Below are positions 1 to 10,857 of a stretch of DNA of 64,000 nt, one piece after another (within the stretch, counting starts at the first letter, position 1; each line of letters starts with the position of its first letter). The notes beneath the pieces are model-generated. The model saw nothing but the letters and a program-made list of their open reading frames with translations. It did not search any database and had not been told where the DNA came from. The translations under genes were made by a program, and so were the position numbers. Origin of the DNA: Buxus sempervirens (taxonomy: Eukaryota; Streptophyta; Magnoliopsida; Buxales; Buxaceae); NCBI GenBank assembly GCA_947561395.2, contig OX387190.1:29630858-29694857 (forward strand), given 5' to 3'.

Positions 1-1475
1 CAAAGAATTGAATATGTTTGTCAATCTAAAACAGAATACCATCCCCGCAAGTAACAATCACTCATGGTGAAAACATCTCTGACAGCATTTCCTCCATAGG
101 GATAACCTAGCCAACCTGCTCTTAGCCAGACCATCAGCCATATCTTTAACTTGTGGTGGTTATACAATCATAAAGCCTTCAATTAGACCTAATCTGCGAG
201 AGAAATTCACAGATTGTCTCTCTAAGAAAGGATTGTGGTAGAATCTCCCCTCTACCACCATGGACGTGAGAACCAATGAACTTGCCACTCTAATGCTCAT
301 CTCAATAGCTTTTATTGGAGTCAGCCTCAACTATAGGACCTGAAAATTAATGAAAAGAGAGTCTCTAGAAATTTTTAAAAATGCCCTCATGGCTAAATGA
401 ACTAGAATCCCCAATGAAAATCACCATAATTCAACTTCATTGTCCCCTCTGCACTCTGAAGTCTTCCAATTAAATACAGAACTTCTCCAGAAATGGTGCA
501 GAGTGAGACACCATTCCCCATCTCCTTAGTAAATACACCAGTGATGCACCTCAAGTCATGTCTGATTTTAGCCCGTTGTGCTACACTAATCCCAATGAAA
601 TCATGGTAGAGGTCTTGGCACTAGAGAATCTGGCCTCCCAAGCTTGGAATTGGGATGTGTCAAGGGAAAAACTTTCAATATAATCCAATCTATACCTACA
701 AGCCTCACAATATAATGCCAAATCTGTTGAGCAAGAATAAGTGATTGATTATCACCGACTTATGCACATGAAGCAAACCTCCCAAGACAGGAAAGGAATG
801 TACTCATCTCTATGCTATATGGACTCGCGGTATGGGTGCCAAGTACGGGCATGTGCCTACTAGTTGGACCATCTGATCCTTAAAACCCAAGTTATAGGGA
901 CTCAGTGAAAAGTATCTAAAATTTTGGTAAACTTATTATATTTTATTTAAACCATTAAAAGTTTTAAGTATCATCTTTAAATTTCTAAATTTATAATAAT
1001 AGTTTTCTAAGCAACATCCACTAGATATGTAAACGGGATACAACTTACCCACCTTTCATCATTTGAAAAGTTTTTGGTTTTCAAAGAAATTTTTTTTCTA
1101 AAAAGCTACTAAACAGCCTCTTAACTATTGATACGTGAACCATTCATGATTAAGCATTCATAGTCTTGTTTACGCAACAAATATTATTCACAGTTGAAGG
1201 AGGAAATGAAAATGCTCTATGAAAAAAAAAAGAAAAAGGAAAAGAAATCAACCTCTGCAAAAAGAAAGAAGACAAATTAAGCTATCTAGAAATTTGATAT
1301 AGATGATCCAGATATCCATAGTTGATAAAAAGCAATCAGGAGGCCAAAAAATAAATAAAAATAAAACCTAGTCTTCCCCAAAACAAGTTAGTCTTCTTCA
1401 TTTAAACAAAAAAAGCAACTGGATTTAGATCAAATTTGCATCCTTTAGAGAATAGCTAAAGGAATGGAGAACTAC

Positions 1476-1585
1476 CAATAGAAAGGCCAGAGAGTGTAAT
1501 CGAGATCGAAGACGACCAAGCGAGGCAGGATTCGGAAGAGACCGATCATCTGCAAAGCCTCTTCCTTCACCTTCTCGTCTCCCAT
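1476..1585 (-). CDS. MDP-1-like phosphatase, exon 1 of copy 1 (partial)
   Basis: This is the first coding exon of a magnesium-dependent phosphatase 1-like HAD protein. It starts at the ATG ending at 1585 and encodes 36 full codons containing the HAD motif I, VVFDLDYTLWPF. It ends with a canonical GT donor at 1474-1475. It is 110 nt long, exactly like exon 1 of the complete gene at 45082-49210, and differs from it by few codons (MGDEKV against MGDKKV). No other MDP-1 exon lies in this copy inside the window. In copy 2 exons 2-4 lie about 3 kb further left in plus coordinates, so here they would be off the left edge, if present. I cannot tell whether this copy is functional. Confidence 0.8.
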
Positions 1586-1730
1586 CCTCTCCCCTTCCCT
1601 CTCTCCCACGAACGAACGAATATTTGGTCTAATGACATTATGAAACTCCGTTGTAAAATGCGTTCGGAAATGTATAGCACAGGATGCCGCAGATGACACT
1701 ATTACACGGAATCTACAGCCTTTCAACATC

Positions 1731-2899
1731 AATTTTAGGGTTTTTTTTTTACTTTTTTTGCATCCATACCCCTATGTTATTTTATCTTTGCATTTATATC
1801 CTCATGTTTTTAATATTTACATTTATACTCCTCTATTTATCAAAATCGTTACAGTCATACCCCTAACATTAAAATCCGTTAAGTTTGTTGTTTAGTTTTT
1901 TTAAATGACAAAAATAACCTTTTGCAAAATAAATGATTTTTACATTTATTTTCCTATATTATCTTCTATTTGCATTTATACCCTTATATTATTATATTTA
2001 TTGCATATGTAACCAAAGTCATCAATATTAGGGCCTTTTGCATCCATACCCCTATATTATGATATATTTGCATTTTTGTCCTTATGTTTTAAGTATTTAT
2101 ACCCATACTCCTTTACGTATCATAACCATTACAATTGCATCCATACCCCTATATTTATACCCATACTCCACTACATACCATGTAAAGATGCTATTAAGGT
2201 TATCATGCAGAAAAAACACAATCTTGAAGAATACTGTAATAAAGCTTATCACATTCAAACATATTAAGCAATTTATGCATATATAATTCATAGTATCCTT
2301 GATTATAAGTTGTGGCCTCAAGACATTTATGGTTGTAATGTCTATCCACCTAACACATGCCGACCACAAGAACGACAAAAAAAAAAAACAAACAACGCGA
2401 TGTGAATGAAACTGAATCAAGTCAATGCATGCCATCTAAAAGGTGAAGAAAGTTAGACCATAATAGACGTACATGCAAAGAGTCAATTCTTAGTAGGGGC
2501 AAAAGGCAAGTATGGCTGTAGAGGAGTATGGGAGTATGGGTATAAATACTTAAAACACAAGGAAAAAAATGCAAATATATCATAATACAGGGGTGTGGAT
2601 GCAAAATGCCCTAATATTGATGAATTTGGTTACAGATGCAATAAATATAATAATATAAGGGTATAAACGCAAATATAAGATAATATAGGGGGATAAATGT
2701 AAAAATCATTTATTTTGCAAAAGGTTATTTTAGTCATTTAAAAAAAATAAACAACAAACTTAACGGATTTTAACGTCAGGGGTACGACGGTAATGATTTT
2801 GATAAATAGAGGGGTATAAATATAAATATTAAAAACATGAGGATATAAATGCAAATATAGAACAATATAGGGATATGGATGCAAAAAACCCTTAATTTT
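1731..2899. repeat. Foldback (long inverted-repeat) element, copy 1
   Basis: The left arm (about 1731-2110) and the right arm (about 2520-2899) are inverted copies of each other. Both are rich in the phrase 'GCATCCATACCCCTAT' and its complement, and a short unique segment lies between them. The ends read AATTTTAGGG and its near-complement. It has no credible coding capacity. It looks like a non-autonomous foldback or MITE-type DNA transposon. The second copy at 49369-50532 comes from the tandem duplication and is not an independent insertion. Confidence 0.7.
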
Positions 2900-2979
2900 A
2901 ACCTTAAAGAAAACCTTCAATCACTCAACTGCAAAAAAAAAATAATAATAATAATAATTTTAACCATTAAGAAGGGTAT

Positions 2980-3107
2980 GCGTGAGATGCTGTCACGTCA
3001 CGTGGAGCATCTCACGCCTAATGTTTTTTCCTATGAACCCACTTGATATATTAATAACACATGAAAAATAAGTAGCCGTGAGATGCTCACATGACAGCAT
3101 CTCACGG
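2980..3107. repeat. Pair of GTGAGATGC hairpins, copy 1
   Basis: There are two perfect or near-perfect short hairpins. The first (2980-3017) has the arms GCGTGAGATGCT and AGCATCTCACGC around a centre containing CACGTG. The second (3076-3107) has the arms CCGTGAGATGCT and AGCATCTCACGG. The same pair is present at 50611-50720. The CACGTG core is a G-box type sequence. They may be ends of a small inverted-repeat transposon or a regulatory dyad. Confidence 0.6.
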
Positions 3108-3368
3108 CCACATAAGGGAACAATTCAGAGAGGCGTGCGCACGATTTCATTACGGGTGGATGCCCTCATTTACAGAATAGTTTTATTTTATTTTTTATTT
3201 TTACAAACACAAAGGGCTTGTGAATGGCGTTGGAGCAGAAGATGACAATCGACGACCATCACACAGCTACCTCAGTTCTTATTTTTTTCCCCTCAAATTT
3301 CGAATAAAAGCCTGGTTGTCGCTTCCTGTCTCCTCGTCCTCTTTGATTATTCTTTTCCTTTCCTGTTA

Positions 3369-3686
3369 TGATACGTGACTTTGCACATGATCCTGGAGAT
3401 AGATTGCACAGTCAGCAAGGGATCTTATCAGTGGGTTTGTTATTTGAATTTGTTTGAGTTGATAACTCTTAGTGGAGTCATATTTATCTGTTATTTAAAT
3501 TTGAGAGTAGGTAGTTTGATCTTTTGAAATTTCAAAGAGTCTGTATAAATCTAAAGTAGATTTCAGATAGGAGTCGTCTTGGAGAATAATCTAATTTGCT
3601 TCATTGGAGGAAGGCATCCCTCGAAGAGAGCCATTTATCTTTCTTTATTTCTTAGTTTTTTCATCTCAAATAGAAGTCACATAACA
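3369..3686 (+). repeat. 5' LTR of the chromovirus
   Basis: This 318-bp LTR starts TGATACGTG and ends ATAACA. It is nearly identical to 10540-10857. It supplies the promoter of the element. The primer-binding site follows within three bases. Confidence 0.95.
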
Positions 3687-3688
3687 TT

Positions 3689-3699
3689 TGGTATCAGAG
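3689..3699 (+). other. Primer-binding site, initiator tRNA-Met type
   Basis: TGGTATCAGAG is complementary to the 3' end of plant initiator methionine tRNA. It lies two bases downstream of the 5' LTR, as expected for the minus-strand primer site of a chromovirus. Confidence 0.85.
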
Positions 3700-3713
3700 A
3701 CGGCTTTCCTGTT

Positions 3714-4620
3714 ATGGCGGATGGAACCCGAATTGCAAGTCTGAGTGATGCAGTAGGACAATTAAAGGAGACATCTGAAGAGCATAAGCGGGTTCTCAAT
3801 GGGCTACAAGAAGAAGCTAAGGCTAATAGAGAGCTGCTACAAGAAGTTCTAGGAAAATTAAATAGCATGACCAGTCAAAGGGGAGAAAGCTCAAATGACA
3901 GATCAGTAAATCGAAGGAGTGAATCACAACACCAAGAAATGAGTCGAGGATTTGAAACCAGAACTACACGTTTGGATTTTCCTCGTTTTGATGGCTCAGA
4001 TGCATCGGGGTGGATTTATAGAGCAGAACAGTTCTTTGGTCTTCACCAAACGCCCAACCATAAGAAGCTAGTAATTGCATCTTTTCATCTTGAAGGAAAA
4101 GCATTGCAATGGTTTAGATGGATGGAGAAGTCGGGAGCTATAACTAATTGGGCAGACTTCACTAAAGCGATGGAGATACGTTTTGGCCCTACCGAGTTTG
4201 AATATCCTACAGCACTCTTAACTAAACTTCGGTAGCAAACAACGGTAGAAGAATACCAAACAAAGTTCGAGGCTTTAGCAAATCGATCTGACGGGCTTAG
4301 TGATTCAGCTTTGGTAAGCTGTTTGTTGCAGGGTTGAAATATGAAATCAAATACATGGTTCAAATGCTCAAACCCACCACCATATCGGCGGCAATCGGCC
4401 TTGCTCGATTACAGGAGGAAAGGACATTATCAAAAAGGCGTTTAATGAAGAATGAACCACCCAAGGGCATCAACTCAAGCTCCAATATGAACCTGCCAAA
4501 ATCCACAACAGTTCCAATCAAAAGAGTCACACCCGAGGAAATGAAGGAGCGAAGAAATAAGGGGCTATGTTTTTATTGTGATGAGAAGTACTCTCCTAAT
4601 CATAGATGCAAAGTCCAGCG
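3714..4620 (+). pseudogene. Chromovirus gag region (broken)
   Basis: This encodes the capsid and nucleocapsid part of the polyprotein, starting at ATG 3714 (MADGTRIASLS). It opens with a helical coiled stretch, continues with the retrotransposon gag domain (LEGKALQWFRWM at about 4093-4128), and ends with a CCHC-like knuckle ([14 protein letters not shown], about 4568-4609). A TAG at 4233-4235, where a Gln codon is expected, interrupts it. A one-base deletion near 4320 shifts the frame before the downstream part, which is open from 4334. The product would package element RNA. In this copy it cannot be made whole. Confidence 0.85.
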
Positions 4621-6017
4621 TCTCTATTTAATGGAGGGATCCAATGCTGTGGAGGACAATGCTGTGGAGGAAGGCAACGTAGAAGAAGGAGAAATAACAG
4701 TGGAGGAAGAAGGAATTACACCAACTGTGGAGGTTATTCAACCAGAAATTTCATTACATGCCATGGCAGGTACTGTCACACCTCAAACTCTAAGATTAAA
4801 TGGGATGTTGGGTAAAAAGAAAGCCATGGTGTTAATTGACTCAGGTAGCACCCACAATTTTTTAAACCCAGTTTTAGCTTCAAGGGCAGGCTTACATGTC
4901 TCAAGAGAAGAAAAAGTTGAGGTGGCAGTGGCTACGGGTGATAAGGTGGTTAGTGAAGGAAGGGTTAATGAAATAACCTTGATCTTGCAAGGAATTTCAG
5001 TCACCACTGATTTGTATTTACTGGAAATTGGAGGTTGTGATGTGGTATTGGGTACACAATGGCTAAGGACACTTGGGCCAATCACATTTGAATTCTCCAA
5101 GTTAACCATGGAATTTTGGTTAAGGGGGAAACATTGCTTGATAAAAGGAGAGTCAATGAAAGATCTAGACGTAGTTGGGGAAGATAATATAAAGAAGTTG
5201 AGAAATTCAAAAAAGCATGGATTATTGTTGCAATTGTTTAGTGCTGTGGGGACCCCACAAAAACCCCAACGTGATCCATGCCTAGAAGCCCTCTTAGATG
5301 AATTCAAAGACATTTTTGAGATTCCACGAGGGTTACCTCCAAAACGGCCTCAAGATCATTACATACCGTTGATTGAAGGTGCAAAGCCTATAAATGTCAG
5401 GCCTTATCGTTACCCATATTATCAGAAGACTGAAAATGAAAAAATAGTGAGGGAGATGCTTCATGAAGGTATAATACGTCCTAGCCAAAGTCCTTATTCT
5501 TCTCCAGTCATATTGGTGAAAAAGAATGATGGAAGCTGGAGGTTATGCGTCGACTACAGAGCTCTCAATAAAGAAACTATCAAGGATAAGTTTCCTATTC
5601 CTGTTGTTGACGAATTGCTAGATGAGCTACATGGAGCAACCATCTTTTCAAAGCTTGATCTAAGGTCGGGATATCACCAAATTCGTGTGCACCCAGATGA
5701 CATCCCAAAGACAGCGTTCCGCACCCATGAAGGCCATTACGAGTTCCTTGTCATGCCTTTCGGTCTCACTAATGCACCGTCAACCTTCCAAAGCTTGATG
5801 AATGAGGTATTTAGACCATACCTACGTAAGTTTATTCTTGTGTTTTTTGACGATATTCTGGTCTACAGCAAATCATGGGATGATCACCTTGAACATTTAC
5901 GGGTGACTCTAAAGACCTTGAAGGATCATCAGCTCTATCCCAAGGAATCCAAATGCTGGTTCGGGTGTAAGTAGATTGAGTATCTTGGTCATATTGTATC
6001 TCATGAGGGAGTGGCTG
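4621..6017 (+). pseudogene. Chromovirus protease and reverse transcriptase (broken)
   Basis: This is the continuation of the same polyprotein. The aspartic protease active site [12 protein letters not shown] lies around 4826-4861. The linker '[13 protein letters not shown]' precedes the reverse transcriptase, which has [34 protein letters not shown] and the catalytic FFDDILVYS near 5846. A TAG at 5972-5974 (again at an expected Gln codon) ends the frame shortly before the thumb region. At 6018 the reading is cut by a solo Tat LTR. The frame resumes at 8431, with the 5-bp duplication GGCTG at both edges. Confidence 0.9.
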
Positions 6018-6122
6018 TGTAGACACCCCAAATTGCACCTCAATATAAGAGAATACTCAAAAGGAACTTTAAATGTGTTATTTGAGCATTGACATTTGTC
6101 AAAAACTCTCAAAAATGGTGCT

Positions 6123-6388
6123 AACCGTACTGAATAAACGGTTTTTGTAATTTTGGTCTCAACCGCTCTGTATGTGCGGTTGCAACCGCACACACAGCAC
6201 GGTTGATATTCATGCTTCTCGCGTGAGGCGCCACGTGGCCACAGGCTGTTAGGCCGTTGAGCCACGTCGACAGCAATCATGACGAGCGTAACTGATTTGA
6301 ACCGCCCTATATGAACGGTTTGGTTAGATTTGCATAGAAACCGCACATGTAGTGACGGTTCTGTTGAAACCGCACTGTGTATACGGTT
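6123..6388 (+). promoter_or_regulatory. Cluster of six CCG-N11-CGG dyad modules (solo LTR U3)
   Basis: The units start at 6123, 6161, 6184, 6300, 6339 and 6368. Five are exactly 21 bp with AACCG arms facing CGGTT arms across 11 bases. The one at 6339 has 12 bases between the arms. The cluster lies in U3, about 200 bp upstream of the TATA box. Confidence 0.85.
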
Positions 6389-6590
6389 TTGGCTATTTCG
6401 GGGATTTGCGAAATGGCTCGATCTCTGAGCCTTATTTACGCATATTACCTCTCTCTCAGGGACTTGAACTCCTTATTCCACCCTCCGAAACTTCTAGTAT
6501 TACAACAATTCAAGGCATTTGCTTGAATTGGAATAATCTAGAAGGCTTTTTTGGGCATACCCTTGGGACTCTTCTACCCTTGGCTTTGCC

Positions 6591-6598
6591 TATAAATA
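6591..6598 (+). promoter_or_regulatory. TATA box of the solo Tat-A LTR
   Basis: TATAAATA is followed by a C/T- and G-rich start region (AGAGGGGTCC). The same sequence occurs at equivalent positions in the other two Tat-A LTRs (12842 and 38170). Confidence 0.7.
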
Positions 6599-8435
6599 GA
6601 GGGGTCCTCCTCTTGCAAATGGCTGATAATTTGAAGCTTGGAAGCTCTGCAAGAAGAGGAGAAACTCTGCTGGATTGCTGCCTCAAGTGTTCAAGCTACC
6701 TAAGGTAAAGTCCTGATTACATTTCCAGCTTCTTCTTTACATTCCAACTCCCAACTTCTACCTTTCTGTAGTGTAAGGCCAGTTTGTGGTTGTTTGCAAG
6801 CCCCAAACCCCTTCCAAAGTACCTGGGAATCCTCTCTAGCCGTAAAACGTGAAGAGAGAGCCTTGGGAAAAGGAAGGTGGAATGGATCCTCTAGGCTTAG
6901 AACCTACAAGTGATGAAGAGCATGCTGTGAGGTTATTTTAAACCAATGGATGTTTATTTTCTGATGTTTTGCACTCGTTCATGGAGAAATATGTGAATCC
7001 TTGCTCTCAGTAGCAAAGGATTCCATCCTTCTCCTAGGGAGTGGATTTCCACATATTCACACACTTTTCACCATTTTTCATCAAATAGGCTAGATCTGGG
7101 ATTTCCGTGTTTAATATGGGAAATCTAAGATTATTGGCTTCAGAATGAATCTTAGAACTTCATGAGAGGGTTTTTACTGATTTTTAAGAGTTTTGGTCGA
7201 ATTCACTTGCACACATGCAATGATTTTGGTTTTTTTTTATCCAAAAACCTTCAAAACAGGGCAGATCTGTGGCCTGTGTTGGAATGCTTATAACTTCATC
7301 CTCCGGATGAATTTTTGAGTGATTTCAAAGACATGTGATAGATGGGAAGACCTAATTTATATCGGGAAATTTTCATTCACTTTTATGGAGCCAATTTTTG
7401 ACACCATCTGTTCAAAGTCTGTAAGTCAGTTCAGCCCAGATTGCTGAACTTGCCGCTTTGATGGTGCACCATTTGCTCAATTTTAATCCATTTTGAGTGA
7501 TTCTAATTCCTGAGTTTTCCTTCAGAAGTCTATTTTGATTTCCAACTGGTTTCAGCAGATTTTGATTTGATTTGCGCCTTGGGTGCTCGATTGACTCAGA
7601 GATGCTCGCTGGCATAGTCCAGAGCTAATCTGTGGCCTTCTAGGCCTGTTCAAGAGAGCACACAAGCCACATTTGGATAGAGTTTGGTATGAGGTTTTTT
7701 TTTTTGGAAAGATGGCACCACACACTTCCTCCATACCAATTTTCATGGATTTTTATTGAGCCAAACTCCACGAATAGGATTTTGAAAATGCCTACTCAAC
7801 ACTTTTTCCAAGTTATAACAGCAGATTTCAAATGTGGATATCTCTCTCATTTTTAATCGGATTGAGCTGAATTTTGTACTGTATACTCTACTATATAGCA
7901 GTGTTCAAATGGCTTTGGTTTCATTGGATTTGGATTTAAATTGAGTGAGTTATGGTTAATCGAAGCTTTCAAGCTCTTTTGGTATGATTTCTCCAGATTT
8001 GCCTTAGCTTGATTTTTCTTCATTTTTACTTTGATTTCCATTCACTCATGAAGTTTTAGAAGTGATGAATCCACGAAGAGAGTCTAAGTTCATTGGACTT
8101 CTCATGGGGAATGGTCACACACATCGTGCTTGTTATAAGCACCTCTTTGTTCATTTTTATTAACAAACAATTTCTAGCATAAGCAAGCATGTGGCAACCG
8201 TCTTAGACGGATGAGTGGGGGTGCCTAACACCTTCCCCCACTCATAAATAATTCCCCTTACCTGATCTCTGGATTTTTCCTTGTATTAGAGCTACTTTGG
8301 CTCTATTTGGCATAGATGAACCCTTTGGTGTCCATTCACACCTTAAAATGGATGGTGGCGACTCTATATCTTTTTGAACCCCGCGTGACGATATCGGAAG
8401 TCATCTTAGGTGACATTTCCATGTCTCACAGGCTG

Positions 8436-10549
8436 CTGATCCAGAAAAAATTGCATGCATGAGGGATTGGCTAGAGCCAACTACTATAAAGGCATTGCGG
8501 GGTTTTCTCGGTCTAAGGGGATATTACCGGAGGTTCATTAAGGATTATGGAAAAGTTGCTGCTCCTTTAACTCAGATGCTAAAAAAGGACAATTTCACAT
8601 GGGCAGTTGCAAGTAGGAAGGCATTTGTGCAATTGAAGAAAGCAGTAACCTCTCCACCAATACTTGCATTACCAAATTTTTCAGAAAAATTTACAATAGA
8701 ATGTGATGCTTCAGGTGGAGCAATAGGAGCTGTCCTACTACAACGAGGAAGACCTGTGGCATTCTACAGTCAAGCTCTAAAAGGGAAAGCTCTTCAATTA
8801 TCAACTTATGAGAAGGAACTACTTGCTTTGGTGATGGCAATTCAGAAATGGCGCCCTTATGTGTTGGGAAGGACCTTCATTGTACGTACAGATCAGCAAG
8901 CCCTTAACTTCTTGTTGGAGCAGCGTATTGTGACACCAACACAGCAAAAATGGATCTCAAAGTTACTTGGATATGACTTTACCATTGAATATAAAAAGGG
9001 AAAGGAAAATACTGTTGCAGATGCCTTATCTAGGAAAGATGTGAATGAAGGTGAGATGTATGCAATCTCAACCCCACTTTCCTCTTGGCTTGATGATGTT
9101 AGGAGAGATTATGATGAAGAGGCATGGCTGAAAGATAAGGTTCAACAATTTGAATCTGGCAAGCTCAACTCCCAACGTTATACACTTAGAGATGGGTTTC
9201 TTTTCTACAAGGGAAGGCTTCTAATAGGTCCAAAGAGTCCCATGAAGATGAAAATCTTGCAACAGTTGCACTCCACACCAACATCTGGACATTTAGGTTT
9301 CCACAAAATCTTAAAACGTGTGAAGCAAGATTTTTTTTGGAAAGGGTTGAAATCAGATGTAAAAAAATATGTGAAAGAATGTGATGTGTGCCAACGTGTC
9401 AAAGCTGAAAATGTGGCATCACCAGGCCTCCTCCAACCTTTACCTATACCAGCTACTATCTGGACAGACATCTCCATGGATTTTGTGGAAGGCTTACCTA
9501 CATCACAAGGTAAGGACGTGATTATGGTGGTAGTCGATAGATTAACAAAGTATGGCCATTTTATTGCTCTTTCTCATCCTTACACTGCTTCCATGGTTGC
9601 TGAAAATTTTATCAATTATGTATTCAAGCTACATGGGATGCCCAAATCCATTGTCAGTGACAGGGATAGTATATTTTTAAGTGCCTTTTGGAAAGAATTC
9701 TTTGAGCTGCAGGGAACTACATTGAGCATGAGTTCAGCTTATCATCCCCAATCTGATGGGCAGACTGAGATTGTGAACAAATGTATTGAAAATTATTTGA
9801 GGTGCTTTGTGGGTTCTCACCCTAAACAATGGACAAAGTGGCTTTCTTTATCTGAATATTGGTATAACACCACATCACATTCATCAACAGGCATGACACC
9901 ATATGAATGCCTTTATGGAATCCCACCTCCACGTTTGATGAGTTATGGTCCAGGGACAACACGTGTACAAGCAGTAGAAGAAATCTTGCAACAAAGAGAT
10001 CTTATCCTTAAGCTGCTCAAAGAGAATCTAATAGCTGCTCAAGATCACATGAAGAAATTTGCAGATCGAAGGAGAACAGAAAGAGAATTTGAAGTGGGTG
10101 ATTATGTTTATCTAAGACTGCAGCCATACCGTCAAAGCTCAGTGGCATTGAGAAAGGTTTTGAAATTATCTCCAAGATACTTTGGGCCATACAAGATTAC
10201 ACAGAGGATAGGGAAGGTTGCCTACAAGCTTAAACTTCCTGAAGGGTGCCGAATTCACAACGTTTTTCATGTCTCTTGTCTTAAAAAGAGGGTTGGAGAT
10301 AAAGCTATTACTTCAACCTCTCTTCCTTCCACAACAAAAGACGGGGTGATGCAGATTTTTCCAGAAGCTATATTGGATAGAAGAACTGTCAAACGTGGGA
10401 ATCATGCAGTTACTGAGGTGTTAATCAAATGGTTAGGAACAGAGGAGGCGGATGCTACATGGGAGTTGTATCAAACCATTATGGAGAAATACCCAGAAGC
10501 TAACCTTGAGGACAAGGTTCTTAAAAAAGGAGGGGAGAATGATACGTGA
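8436..10549 (+). pseudogene. Chromovirus RNase H, integrase and chromodomain
   Basis: This is the distal part of the chromovirus polyprotein, open from 8459 to the stop at 10549. The RNase H carries the acidic residues in IECDASGG, YEKELLA, RTDQQ and ADALSR. The integrase has an HHCC zinc finger (SGHLGFHKIL to ECDVCQ, about 9280-9400) and a D-D-E core (TDISMDF, VSDRDS and the Glu of DGQTEIVNKC). A C-terminal chromodomain (AILDRRTVKRG to DATWELY, about 10360-10470) places the element among the chromoviruses, in which this domain guides integration. This part has no internal stop but is separated from the RT by the nested LTR. Confidence 0.92.
10523..10539 (+). other. Polypurine tract of the chromovirus
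   Basis: A run of A and G (AAAAAAGGAGGGGAGAA) lies immediately before the 3' LTR. It is the expected primer for plus-strand DNA synthesis and overlaps the end of the pol frame. Confidence 0.85.
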
Positions 10550-10857
10550 CTTTGCACATGATCCTGGAGATAGATTGCACAGTCAGCAAGGGATCTTATC
10601 AGTGGGTTTGTTATTTGAATTTGTTTGAGTTGATAACTCTTAGTGGAGTCATATTTATCTGTTATTTAAATTTGAGAGTAGGTAGTTTGGTCTTTTGAAA
10701 TTTCAAAGAGTCTGTATAAATCTAAAGTAGATGTCACATAGGAGTCGTCTTGGAGAATAATCTAATTTGCTTCATTGGAGGAAGGCATCCCTCGAAGAGA
10801 GCCATTTATCTTTCTTTATTTCTTAGTTTTTTCATCTCAAATAGAAGTCACATAACA
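10540..10857 (+). repeat. 3' LTR of the chromovirus
   Basis: This 318-bp copy of 3369-3686 has about three substitutions. It is followed by the second TGTTA target duplication at 10858-10862. Confidence 0.95.

Larger units (their letters stand above)
1..3368. repeat. Tandem duplication, copy 1, left part
   Basis: This stretch matches 47617-50981 base for base with scattered differences and in the same orientation, so the two are copies of a tandem duplication. The match resumes at 10858, after the chromovirus, and runs to 12136. Bases 1-1475 correspond to the end of MDP-1 intron 1 in copy 2. The repeat probably extends left of the window, because base 1 falls inside the similarity. Confidence 0.95.
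6018..8430 (+). mobile_element. Solo LTR of the Tat-A family, nested in chromovirus pol
   Basis: This single 2413-bp LTR begins TGTAGACACC, ends TGTCTCACA, and is flanked by the 5-bp duplication GGCTG (6013-6017, 8431-8435). It is homologous over its whole length to the LTRs at 12261-14666 and 37589-40011, though clearly more diverged from them than they are from each other. No internal sequence is left, so it is a product of recombination between two LTRs. It holds the dyad-module cluster 6123-6388, a TATA box at 6591 and the conserved block GTGGCGACTC at 8355-8364. It has no coding capacity. Confidence 0.95.
3369..10857 (+). mobile_element. Reina-like Ty3/gypsy chromovirus, full length but broken
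   Basis: This LTR retrotransposon is bounded by 318-bp LTRs (3369-3686 and 10540-10857) that begin TG and end CA. The 5-bp target duplication TGTTA lies at 3364-3368 and 10858-10862. The homologous site in copy 2 (50977-50981) has a single TGTTA, so it is a preserved empty site. The order gag-PR-RT-RNase H-INT-chromodomain and the short LTRs indicate a chromovirus, most like the Reina clade. Without the nested solo LTR at 6018-8430 it is about 5.1 kb. I noticed three differences between the LTRs. Two in-frame stops and a frameshift make it non-autonomous. Confidence 0.95.

Noticed and set aside
2038..2435. Several short frames on both strands between 2038 and 2435
   Set aside because: They lie in the foldback element, overlap each other on opposite strands and are hydrophobic low-complexity translations of its repeats.
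6123..6388. Possible CRISPR-like array (short palindromic repeats with spacers)
   Set aside because: The DNA is a plant nuclear genome, spacing between units is irregular, and unit sequence varies within a fixed geometry. It lies in LTR promoters.
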